From the NCBI GenBank assembly GCA_001584585.1, contig LSYV01000042.1, positions 1,040,779 to 1,054,095 on the forward strand: a stretch of 13,317 bases of DNA. The letters run 5' to 3'. The DNA comes from Gonium pectorale (lineage: Eukaryota > Chlorophyta > Chlorophyceae > Chlamydomonadales > Volvocaceae). The stretch's first letter is position 1. Each line of letters begins with the position of its first letter. Position numbers and translations under genes: made by a program. Below, in pieces: positions 1 through 8,953 of this stretch. The notes below the pieces were generated by a model, which made no database searches, had not been told where the DNA came from, and saw nothing but the letters and a program-made list of their open reading frames with translations.

Positions 1-228
1 CACCCCCCGGCCCCCCGGCCGCTTCGCCCGCCTCGCCCCCGACCCGACGCGACCTCCCCCCTCGCCCAACTCCTGCCGCAGCTGGGAGGTCGCCATGGGC
101 GAACGCGGGACCCAAGGTGCGGGCTGCCGGGCCGGGCAGAGGTCGGGTCGGGTCCTCTAGAAACGGTTAATTGCGCGCTCTCCAGCGGCGCCGCTCCGGG
201 AGGCTGTGGCCCCCCTCCCCGCCTCGCC

Positions 229-245
229 CACACACACACACACAC
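229..245. repeat. CA microsatellite in the last intron of the upstream HAD copy
   Basis: An uninterrupted CA run is followed by CGCACTCGTACACACC. A shorter run with the same flank is found in the paralogous intron (6018-6027). The CA repeat therefore predates the duplication and has changed length since. Confidence 0.9.
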
Positions 246-330
246 GCACTCGTACACACCGGCTGCAAATGCAGGCCAAAGCAGCGAGCTGCGCGTTGCA
301 GCATATGTTACGCCTGTGCCCCGACCCCAA

Positions 331-434
331 CCAACCGGTCACAAGCTGGCAGCTAAGGTGCCTCTTTTGGGAGACCTTTGCGTCCTGTCCCTCTCACCTC
401 CTCACCCTGGCTGCCCCGCGGCCCTGCCTCTGCC
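331..434. repeat. Near-identical intron block shared by the two HAD copies (copy 1)
   Basis: Base-by-base comparison with 6113-6216 gives 102 matches in 104 positions; the differences are at 355 and 366. The adjacent coding exon of the same pair differs at about 11 of 120 positions, and the rest of the intron is also clearly more diverged. The block starts at CCAACCGGTCACAAGCTGG and ends in the C-rich tract before the last exon. I see no tRNA or box C/D snoRNA signature in it. Confidence 0.8.
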
Positions 435-575
435 TCTGCCCCCGCCTCCCTCCAGGCCAAGGCTTCCGCGAACGTGGTCCTGGAGGAGACCAACGACCAG
501 GACGGGGTCGCACGGGCCATTCAGGAGTACGTGGTGCGGCCGCGCGTGGAGGCGGCCGCGCATGTGGCTGCGTGA

Positions 576-2739
576 GGCAACACGTCGAGCGGGGTTGGAG
601 AGGTGGGCGCCGGGCACGTGGAGGGCGTTGTCCGGGCACGTGCGGATGCCGTCTGTTTGGGGGCAGCGAAGACGGTTACACCGAGTGTATACAAGATGTG
701 TCCACCTTTCGACGGGCCTTCGCAACGCCTCCGGAACCAGCACGGGTCGCCCGCCCGGCCGTCACGGTGCGCCTCGCGTGGTGGAGTGGCGAGTGCAGCA
801 GGCGGCGTGTGACGCTGAGTGCAGGCGGTCCATATCGGGGCCGGTATTTGAGGTGGGCGGCGCTGGCCCAGTGACCCCAGGGGCGACTCGGCGGTGAGGG
901 CCGGTCAGCGGAAGGGACTTGCGCGGGCGAAGATCCGTGGGTCGGCCGGGGGCTCCATGGCGCGGCCGCGGGATGGGGATATACCACTGCAGGGTACTGC
1001 ATGCATGGCGCTCCAGGGGCCTGCAGCGGGCGGAGAGAGAGGGTGCGCACGAGGAGAGACGCGTCAGACGGGCATGGGAGAGCGATGCCCGTGTGGCTGG
1101 GGGCGGCGGCGTGCGGGATGAGAGAGCCTGCATCGCGGACCGAGGGAGGGCGTGAACCCCTGGCCCGACCGACGCCCGTTGGCACTGCATCGAGAGTATG
1201 TGTTCAATATGCGTGACAGCGTACTCGAACAGGTCGAATAATGCCATACGAGCAAGAGCAACCTAGCCGGCAGCCCGTATGCCCGTGTGCCCACACCCAG
1301 CCCAACAAGTAACCCCGAAAATACTTCACGCTGGAGTGCTGGGCTGGGCTGATCGAGTGCGTGTGAGCGTGTGGATTGAAGTGTTACGACGCATACGACG
1401 AGCGTAAGCGCGGAGGTGATAGTGTCGTTGTAGGACCCAGCTCCAGAGGTAGTCGAAGGGGTGATGTCCCTGCATGTGAGTCTGGCGGCGACCACCACCG
1501 TAGACCCCGATGCGGCCCAGAATGAGCGTGTGTGTGTCTGGAGTGGATGTCGTGGATGCCTGATGCGAGAGGCGTGAGGCGCGAAGTGTGCGGCAATGCA
1601 GAGCTCGTCTGAGTGTGGCAAAGAGGGCGCACGTACGTATGACATGCGTTACACGTGCTGCCGTGCGCTGGTCGACTCGGCTGCGCGTTACGATATTCGT
1701 GGGCGCTGCGCCCGACACTGGTGGGGCATGCGATCGATGTTCAGTGCATGGCTGCGGAGGAGCTGCGGAGGAGTGTGGCACTGTTAAAGGCGATAGGTGT
1801 ACGACAGTGTGCCAGAGTGCGGAGATGCCGTGTATCGGGTCGATCTCCGGGTGATGGATGGCGGGGCTGTTCGGACATCGGTTCAGGACCCGAGGGGCGA
1901 GGCCGTCAAGAGGCGAGTCGGGCGGCTGTAGGTCGGAGGATGGAGGGGTTGTTCGATGTCCGGTTGATGTTGTCCGCTTTCGAGGCGGCTTCCACACGTT
2001 CCCATTGGCGCCCTTGCACCATACTGCTTTGACGGACGTGTAACCTGTAACCTGTACTGCATACCTTGCACGGCCTCCACCTGCCATCACGTATCGTACT
2101 TCTTGGGGCTCACGCTCTCAGCCACACGGACTGGCTCCATTGCGCGGACCAACTGGGTGAGAATACGGCAACCCTGCGAAGCTATCGTACATAATATGCA
2201 ACTGTATGTGCCGTAGTGTACTGCAGCACTCGTGCAACGACACGATGCGTACGTACACGCACCAGCCACCCAAACACATGAAGCCGCAAGGGGAAGCAAT
2301 CGTCGTCATTGACACACATTCAACCCTCATGGTCGGTTTCAATTCGAACTCCCTCATTCGCTGTGAGTTTCGAACACAACGGTTGGCGGCACACATACAT
2401 CGCCGGCATGCGCACACGCGCCACCCTGCACAGCTGAAACACCCCACGAACCCCGGCATCGGACCTTTCGCGACGAACGGCGCGCGGCATCCAGTGATTG
2501 TGACTAGTATCTGCCCACATCGGCGCAGGCAGGCGAACCATGCATAACAGCCCGTCCGTTCCACTTCCTTCGGTTCGCCTCGAAACTCGGTTACATCCAA
2601 CCCTTCGGTTCGCCTCAGGACTAGGTTGCAACCGGTATCAAGTGGGTAACTTACTCCGCATCGATGCCATCGACTTGCCCCGCGCTCCGCGCGCAAGCGT
2701 ACACGCAGAAACGCGGGTGGCCCGCGCAGCGCCCGCGCC
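576..2739. other. Non-coding: 3' flank of the upstream HAD copy and upstream region of the complete HAD gene
   Basis: Bases 576 to about 1203 are the duplicated 3' flank. From about 1204 on, GC content drops visibly and no frame shows a recognisable domain; the long frames present are rich in H, R, T, P and C, as expected from random GC-rich sequence. TGTAA, the usual green-algal polyadenylation signal, occurs twice close together (2039-2043 and 2046-2050), but it is 1.4 kb beyond the stop codon at 575, so assigning it to that gene is doubtful. A small tandem repeat of GCTGCGGAGGA lies at 1751-1772. No convincing TATA box was found near 2740. Confidence 0.6.
2531..2616. promoter_or_regulatory. 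Three copies of AGGCGAACC/GGTTCGCCT upstream of the HAD start
   Basis: AGGCGAACC occurs at 2531-2539, and its exact reverse complement GGTTCGCCT occurs at 2572-2580 and 2608-2616. The last two lie inside a longer imperfect direct repeat with a 35-base period (CCTTCGGTTCGCCTC at 2567 and 2602). The group ends about 125 bases before the ATG, where a promoter or 5' UTR would be. A cis-regulatory role is only inferred from position and repetition. Confidence 0.3.
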
Positions 2740-5700
2740 ATGGCCGCGCTGCGTCCAGACATCCGCCTAATTGCCACGGTGCGTCGGCGTAGAGGGGCGC
2801 TCCAAACCCATACTCTCCGACCCCCGGCTTGCGGATGGCAACGCCCGGCCTCCAGGACGTGGACGGCACGTTGCTGAACCATAGGCAGGAGCTGACGTCG
2901 GGCGTGGAATATGCAGTCAAGCAAGCGGCGGCACTGGGCGTGCCGGTGAGCTGTCTCAACCAATGGGACGCGAAGGGAGGCGGGACATGGAGTTGGCAAG
3001 CGGCACACCGGGTCGCCCGAACCCGTAGAGCCGGCCCCATGGGCTTCACGGCGTCACGGCCATGCTAGCCATTCCCACCGCCCGGCTCCCCACTCCTCCC
3101 CGCGCCGCCCCACGCCCCTTCTCGAACCCAATACCGGTACCCCGTGTAACCCCTTCCTACGCTGGCCTCCGGGCTCCGGCGGTCTGCACCCCATGTCACC
3201 CCACCCTCAACCAACACCCCTTCTCTAACCTCGTACAGCCCCAACTCCACCTTCAATTCCGCTCCCGGCCCTCCGCCCGCCTCCCGCCCGTCCGGCAGTT
3301 GGTGTTTGCGACGGGCAAGGCGCGCGGGCCCTGGATCCATGACGTGCTGCCCCGCCTGGATCTGGATACGCCGGGCGTCTTCCTGCAGGGCCTCGTGGTG
3401 TACGACGGCCAGGGCGCCGTACTACACGAGCAGCGGCTGCCGGACGAGGTGGCGACGGACTGCATCCGCCTGGCCAAGGAGCTGGGTGCGTTGGGGCGTC
3501 GCGTCGTGCTGGTGTGGGCTCGTGGCGGTGTGAGGGATGGGGTCACTTAGGAGCTGCCACGGGCGGGCGTGGGAGACAGAGAGTGGCAGAGGTGGTTGCG
3601 GGAGAGGCTAGAGGGGCACTGGCGTGCTGGCTGGTGGGCTGCCTTCGCCTGGCCAAGGAGCTGGCGGCGCGTGGCTGGCGGCGCGGCGAAGTGGTGGCGG
3701 GGAGGCGAAGGGGCGCGAGTGGCGGTCGGCCCGGGGCTGTGGGGCTGAGGGATGGTGTGGTGGGATGGCCTCTGTTCATTAGGTTTCGGGGACCCGCCGA
3801 GAGTGTCTTGGGGGCAGGAGAGCAGGGCCCCCGGGTCGGAGTACCTGCGAAACGACCCAACGGGGCTGCGGGGCCCATAGCCGTCTAATGACCCGGGGTG
3901 GGCAGGGGTGGGCGGCCCTAAGGAACGAGGAGCGTTGCGAGGTGCTGTGCGATAGCGCCCCAGCGGGCATCAATCCCAACTCGGCTGGAAATTGCACAAG
4001 AGTTCTGGTGAAGCGAGAAGCGGGGTGGCGAGGGGTTACCGCTGCCGCCAGCACCACCCCAAGAGAAAATCGTGCTGCCCGTCGTGCGCTCCCCACTCGC
4101 GAAGCCCCACCATAACTTACGCCGCTCCTACACACCTCATCCCCCGGGGCTTGTGCCCGACGTTTTCTTCCACGCGCGTGGCGCCACACTCTCCCTCCCC
4201 CTCTACGCACGTGCTTGGCCCCCCTGTGCACCTGCCGGCCCCCTGTGCAGACGTGACGCTGGTCGCCTACTGCGGGGAGCGCATCCTGTGCGCCGCCACG
4301 GACGCCCACACCGAGCGCTTCAACTTCTACCGCGAGCCGCCGCCCGAGCCCGTGGGCGACCTGGGGGCCATCCTGGGCCGGGTGCCCGTGCACAAGATGA
4401 TCTTCATGGCCGAGCAGGCCAGGTGGATGCTTGCCAAATTTTGTGCCGTGCATCTTTTAAGACGGCGTTAGTAACAATGAATCTAGGGTGTGCGCAGTGC
4501 AAGACGGGGGGGTGTGCACGGCCGAAGCAGCGAGGTGGGGGTGGGGGCGTGGGGCCGGGGGGAGTGCGTGGCGGCGGCACTTCTGGCCCGCCCGGCCATA
4601 CCAGGCGGGCGCGGGAGTGGCAGTGGTGCAGGAACCGCGGGCTCAAGGGATGTGTCACCACATGCTCACATGTTCACATGCTGGCGTGTTGAGAGAAGCG
4701 CGATGGCTAAGGACGGGATAGCGCGGCAGTCCACAGAGGCACCGACGACCCTCCCTCCCCACCCGGTGGAGTGCACCGCTGCCGCCGATGCAGGACCGGC
4801 CCGGCCCGCCGCCTGACCTCAGCCGCCGTCTGCCCCTCTCCCCTCCGTTACCCTCCCCCTCCCCCTGTGAAGGATCGACGAGATCCGGCCGGGTGTGGAG
4901 TCGCTGCTGGGCGGCCGCGCGTCGCTGACCACCGCCCTCAGCGGCATGCTGGAGGTGCTGGTGGGTATGGCGGTCGGTATGGCGGGCGGGCGGCTGGGTA
5001 CAGGGGGGATGCTTGTGTTCTACATGGCCCATGCGATCTGTGCGTAACAGTGTGCTGCTCTCAGGCGTACGCGTGTGTGGTTGTGTTAGAAACGGAGAGG
5101 CGATTTGTGTTCCGCTGTATCATCTTTGGCGTACACATCTGTGACAATGAATGTGGGCGGAAAGTGGACGCGCCCGATTCCGGTGCGCGCCCCGCCCCGC
5201 CCTCGTCCCCACCCCTGCCACTACGCTGCCTGCCTTGTCCCGCTCTTCGCCGGCTCGTCCCGCCCCGCTCGGTCCAAAACGCCCCCCAACCCCACCCCGC
5301 CCCCCGCACCTAGCCCCTTGGCGCATCCAAGGGCGCGGGCCTCCGCTGGCTGCTGGACCACCTGGGCGTCGACCCCGCCCACGTGATGGCGCTGGGGGAC
5401 GGAGAGAACGACGTGGAGATGCTGGCGATGGTGGGGGTGAGTTGGGTTGAGGGGGGCGAGCCGCGAGCGGCGGCAAAGGCTGCGGGCGCACGAACGAGGG
5501 CGGCGCTTTGCTGGTGGGCAGCTGGCGTGGGTGGGCTTCCCCGGGTAGGGGTAGGGTGGACATTAGGGGGGTTAAAAGCACAGTTCGAGGGCGAGGGCAC
5601 AAGCGCAGCCGTGAGTCGGGTATCCAGACTGCCAGTGCCCCCAGCGCCAGGTCGGGCGCCAGTATGGTCACTTTTAAACTCCCCAACGTCACATGGGAGC

Positions 5701-6350
5701 TTGCTTGCGCCGCTACGTTGGGACTTAGCAAGCCCACTCGGTCCTTCGCGCCTGTCCCTCCTGCCCTGCCGTGCCCCGCAATCCCGCCCCCCTGCGCCTC
5801 GCCCCTTGCCCGTCACCCCGACTTGACCTTCCTCCTGCCCACCTTGCCCACCTCCCGCCGCAGCTGGGAGTCGCCATGGGCAACGCGGCGCCCAAGGTGC
5901 GGGCTGCCGGGCCGGGCAGAGGCCAGGAAGGGTCCTTCAGAGATTAGTTAGTTGCTTGACTCGCCAGCGGCGACACTCCGCCGGGAGACTCCCGCATTCT
6001 CCCTCTCCCCAAACCATACACACACACGCACTCGTACACACCGGCTGCAAATGTAGGCCAAAGCAGCAAGCTGCGCGTTACAACGTGCGTTACGCCTGTG
6101 AACCGACCCCCACCAACCGGTCACAAGCTGGCAGCTGAGGTGCCTCTCTTGGGAGACCTTTGCGTCCTGTCCCTCTCACCTCCTCACCCTGGCTGCCCCG
6201 CGGCCCTGCCTCTGCCCCTCCCCACCCCAGGCCAAGGCCTCTGCGGACGTGGTCCTGGAGGAGACCAACGACCAGGACGGGGTTGCACGGGCCATAGAGG
6301 AGTACGTGGTGGGGCCGCGCGTGGAGGCGGCCGCGCATACGGCGCCGTGA
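2740..6350 (+). CDS. Cof-type (class IIB) HAD-superfamily phosphatase, 283 aa, eight exons
   Basis: Exons: 2740-2778, 2856-2945, 3299-3485, 4251-4422, 4873-4960, 5314-5436, 5864-5896, 6231-6350 (stop TGA 6348-6350). All introns are GT-AG and phases match at each junction. The ATG at 2740 follows an in-frame stop at 2647 with no other ATG between, and no transit peptide is visible, so a cytosolic enzyme is likely. HAD motif I is DVDGT (D14, D16), motif II is FATGK (T48), motif III is SKGAGL (K198) and motif IV is GDGEND (D221, D225). The region between motifs II and III is the C2-type cap; GVAMGNAAPK and ETNDQDGVA follow. The length and motif order fit Mg2+-dependent Cof/YbiV-like phosphatases that act on phosphorylated sugars or nucleotides such as FMN; the substrate cannot be read from sequence. 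ATGK and FLQGLVVYD resemble, from memory, the HAD part of plant YbeY-HAD fusion proteins, but no YbeY portion is visible here. Introns longer than 300 nt (3486-4250, 4423-4872, 4961-5313, 5437-5863, 5897-6230) hold no other gene that I can see. A frame-broken paralog lies just upstream. Confidence 0.93.
3467..3485 (+). repeat. Source of a partial exon duplication, at the end of HAD exon 3
   Basis: The last 19 bases of exon 3, CGCCTGGCCAAGGAGCTGG, recur exactly at 3646-3664 inside the following intron. The match ends precisely at the exon-intron boundary. A weaker shared stretch, TGAGGGATGG, follows at 3531 and 3749. Confidence 0.85.
3646..3664 (+). repeat. Exon-3 fragment copy inside intron 3 of the HAD gene
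   Basis: This is an exact copy of the last 19 bases of exon 3, with weaker similarity on both sides. In frame it would read LRLAKEL, close to the IRLAKEL of the real exon. The copy is followed by CGGCG rather than a GT donor, so it does not look usable as an alternative exon end. It appears to be a decayed local tandem duplication. Confidence 0.6.
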
Positions 6351-7022
6351 GACGGACCCTCCCAACGAGGTGAGAGGTGGGAGGTCCGGCCACGTTGGGG
6401 GCTTTGTCCGTTTGCGGGTGGCCGAAAGCGCTACACGGAGAGATACTGGGTGTATCCAGCTTTTTGGGAACTCTCGGGAGGCGAGGAGGGCTCCGGAGCC
6501 CGGACGGCGGGGACGCCCGACCGACAGGGTGTGCATTTGCGTGGTGAAGTGGCGTGAGCAGGCGGCTGGCGTGCGACAATAACGCCCGTTGCTATGAAGG
6601 GCCGGTTTCAGAGCTAGACGGCGTGTGAGGGCGTGTGAGGGCGGTCGGCATCGAGCTACTTTAGGGGGTAGCATAAGCGCAGGCACAGCTACCCCAGGGC
6701 GACTCGGCGCTGAGGGCCGTAAATGGGCAGGGGCCAGGGGTGTGTGGCTTGTGTGAGCGGAGACCCGTGGGTCGGCCGGGGGCTCTGTGGTGCGGCTGGG
6801 GGAGGGACGTATCACGACCAATTGCAGGGTATTTCGGGAGGCCCGAGGCCTACAGCGGGCAGAGAGGCGCACGAGGTGAGACGCGTGAGACGGGCATGGG
6901 TGCGCGATGCTCGGGGCCCGGGGGGCGGTGGCTTGGGAGGAAAGAGAGCCGTGCCGTGGCGGGGGGAGGGCGTGAAGGTGGCCTCCCTGCCTGACACCCG
7001 TTGGTACCTCATTACGTATGTG
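5820..7022 (+). repeat. Segmental tandem duplication, copy 2
   Basis: This is the counterpart of 1-1203. It spans the last two exons of the intact HAD gene, the intron between them, and about 670 nt of 3' flank. In the flank, similarity is patchy but collinear: TGGGTCGGCCGGGGGCTC at 6768 matches 943, and the AGACGGGCATGGG stretch near 6888 matches that near 1066. A local 10-base tandem repeat (GCGTGTGAGG twice, 6621-6640) lies in this copy. Confidence 0.8.
6113..6216. repeat. Near-identical intron block shared by the two HAD copies (copy 2)
   Basis: Counterpart of 331-434, with two mismatches in 104 positions. It lies in the last intron of the intact HAD gene and ends shortly before the acceptor CCCCAG at 6225-6230. 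Confidence 0.8.
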
Positions 7023-7504
7023 TGTGGCGGGATTGGCTGACGGGGGAAGCGCAGAGTGTACAGTAAGGCAGTTGGCCTAGGTTGCACGCGCCATACCCGC
7101 CTTTCAGCGGCTGGCTCGGCCACGCGTTTTGCGTATGGAAAGCGATTGAAAGGACACGTGATGCACTGCCTGTGCTGTGGCTATGAGCGACCACGGATGG
7201 AGTACGGCGTGGGGTGATAGCTGTGCTCTACCGGGCCAGAGGTAGGGCGTTGAGGGCTGCAACACCGGCTCAGCAGCCAACCGGTACTTGTGCCAAAACG
7301 ACCGCAGTGACTTCTACCCGCGTACTATGTTCCCAATGTGGATGCTATGTACGGTGCAGGACTGCTGACATTAGGGCGAGGACCGTGAGAGAAAGTCGGG
7401 CCATTGTTTGTGGGTTCAAGCGGGGAGTGCGTGACCGATTTGTAGTAGTAAGAGCGTATCACATATGCGCAAGGCATGCGGACTTCTGCATTCCACACGC
7501 ACCG
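6351..7504. other. Non-coding 3' flank between convergent genes
   Basis: After the HAD stop codon the sequence is the duplicated 3' flank up to about 7022 and then unremarkable sequence. No exon with recognisable domains is visible on either strand. I found no TGTAA polyadenylation signal on the plus strand before about 7996, so the real 3' end of the HAD transcript is not located. Confidence 0.6.
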
Positions 7505-8950
7505 CCGTATCAGCTACTCGAGCAGGTCGGTGACGAACGTCCCCACAACCAGGGCATTCGTGTTCTGCACCAAACCTGCGCCATACACCTTGCCCGCTTT
7601 CCAGCGCAGCCCCGGCCATTGCCCGTCCGGCCCTTTGCTACAGCAGGCTCACTGGCTCAGTGACCGTGCACAGTTGGGCGCTGTTGCGCAGTGGGGCAAA
7701 CCCTCCAAGACAAACCCAACATGGCCATCACCGGCTGAAACGGGGCCGCCAGATCCCCTACGCCTACAAGGCTGGTTGCGTTCGTGTTGAATCCCGCCAC
7801 TGCACTGGTGCTCCTTTCTACCGGGCGGCCAGCTGGGTCACCAACGCATGCCCAATCGCCACTTTCCGTTCTATATATCCGGCCCAGCCGTCACTGAGGG
7901 CGACAGCCCCATGCCCATAGCGGCCCCGGCCCTACCGTAGCGGCAACCTCCCCCGGGCTGCGCAGCGAACTCGGGTGCGAAAGAGCAGCAGCGGTTGTAA
8001 CGCTCGTGGTTTCGTGGAACGCCCTGGTGGTCGTGCTGAGAGGGGAGACTGAGTTGCAGAGGAAGAGGTAGTCCGACGGGCTCCAACGTGGAATTACGGC
8101 ACTGGGCGAATAGGATCGGAGTGCCAACATCTTTTAAGCCTAGAGGCCAGGCCCCATGCCAGCCGTCGCATTGTAATTGATCCACAGCTTCATCATCAGG
8201 GGAGATCCCCTGTTCATCATCAAGAGTCCAACAGGCGGGTCCGCCAAACGACACCCCATTACGGCAGTCTTGGGAAACATTACGCTTAGCATCAGCAGGC
8301 AAACACGGAGCCGTGCATAGTGGCACGTCAGCAGTGCTTGACAGCACGAGAAAGGGACGGGCCGCTACTACCGTGCAGTACCGCAACATACAGCGGAATT
8401 GAAGAATCACCGAAGGCCACATGATAATACATCGGCATTTGCTAATCTACTGACATGGATGTGTGACGCAGCAACAAAGAGTGAGTGCATCCCTACTTGC
8501 AGCGCGCATCAAAGGCGTCGCTGGTCCGGTGTATTCGCTAACAGCTTCTAGCCAAAAATGATGAGCCCAACATCCATAAAACGTATCAGCGTGGAGACAA
8601 CAGCAGCAACAGCAATGCCATTTGCGAGGCCCCGGCCCATGCGACGATGGAAAGATATCACGTGCCACGGGGCCACTCCGCCCGTCCGCACATAGAGCAG
8701 TCGAGTGGCCCGCGGATCATCGATTGGGGTCAGGAGGATTAACTCGTTACCGGGGATTGTACGAATTAATATGCTTCGGATATCCCCACGGGACAATGAC
8801 CAGTCCAGGGCACATGATGATAATGACCATATTGCTGAAGGCTGAAGGCCGACTGCGGCCGCCCACAATGCAAGCTCAAGAGCCAGGGGCTTGTCGTCTC
8901 AGGCGGGAATGTGCTTGTGTCGTACACCGTGCCGTAAGCTTCCTTCACGA
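7505..8950 (-). pseudogene. Possible decayed coding block of unknown family on the minus strand
   Basis: GC content is lower here than in the flanking genes, and several minus-strand frames look protein-like but are broken by stops and frame changes. From right to left: a frame from 8868 to 8548 has a hydrophobic C-terminal stretch (residues such as GIAVAAVVSTLI) before a TAG at 8548-8550. A frame from 8422 to 7871 has many cysteines and two N-glycosylation-type sites (NVS, NST). A frame near 7800-7657 includes GFNTNATSLVGVGDLAAPF. A frame from 7636 to 7514 includes YGAGLVQNTNALVVG and ends in TAG. The composition would suit extracellular loops and membrane segments of one degraded gene. I recognise no family and found no convincing set of splice sites joining the pieces. 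Chance open frames remain possible. Confidence 0.3.
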
Positions 8951-8953
8951 GTT

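Larger units (their letters stand above)
82..575 (+). pseudogene. 3' end of an upstream tandem Cof-type HAD hydrolase paralog, frame broken in its penultimate exon
   Basis: Two exons are visible: 82-116 and 456-575 (stop TGA 573-575). Bases 1-81 are the C-rich end of the preceding intron, ending CCGCAG. The last exon is intact and encodes 39 residues, 34 of them identical to the last exon of the complete gene at 2740-6350, including the EETNDQDGVA tail typical of Cof-type hydrolases. The other exon corresponds to the 33-nt exon at 5864-5896 but is 35 nt long. Extra G residues sit near positions 89 and 101 relative to the intact copy, so the LGVAMGN segment is lost and the frame does not recover with the same splice sites. 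It may be a decaying duplicate or two sequencing or assembly errors in a G-rich stretch. The earlier exons, including motif I, lie outside the window, so gene status cannot be settled here. Confidence 0.75.
1..1203 (+). repeat. Segmental tandem duplication, copy 1 (truncated by window edge)
   Basis: This stretch aligns with about 5820-7022 at an offset of roughly 5.78-5.82 kb. The aligned part covers the end of an intron, a 33-35 nt exon, a CA-bearing intron, the last exon and about 630 nt of 3' flank. Matching landmarks are the penultimate exon (82 versus 5864), the last exon (456 versus 6231), GACGCGT with its surroundings (1058 versus 6880) and a TATGTGT end (about 1197 versus 7016). Similarity fades after about 1203. 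The left limit is outside the window, so the whole upstream gene may be part of the unit. Confidence 0.8.

Noticed and set aside
206..874. Plus-strand open frame of 222 codons
   Set aside because: It reads the CA repeat and the last HAD exon in the wrong frame. The real exon frame matches the paralog at 6231-6350.
1326..2090. Long minus-strand open frame of 254 codons
   Set aside because: Composition is dominated by H, R, T and P with no domain or repeat pattern, and it overlaps non-coding sequence. GC-rich DNA often yields such frames.
2118..3008. Minus-strand open frame of 296 codons
   Set aside because: It runs antisense through the first two exons of the HAD gene, which have clear catalytic motifs, and it shows no recognisable domain.
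3779..4453. Minus-strand open frame of 224 codons
   Set aside because: It is the antisense shadow of HAD exon 4 (4251-4422) plus intron sequence.
7406..7430. GGTTCAAGCGG as a tRNA B box
   Set aside because: No matching A box, acceptor stem or cloverleaf could be formed around it. No tRNA or rRNA was found in the window.
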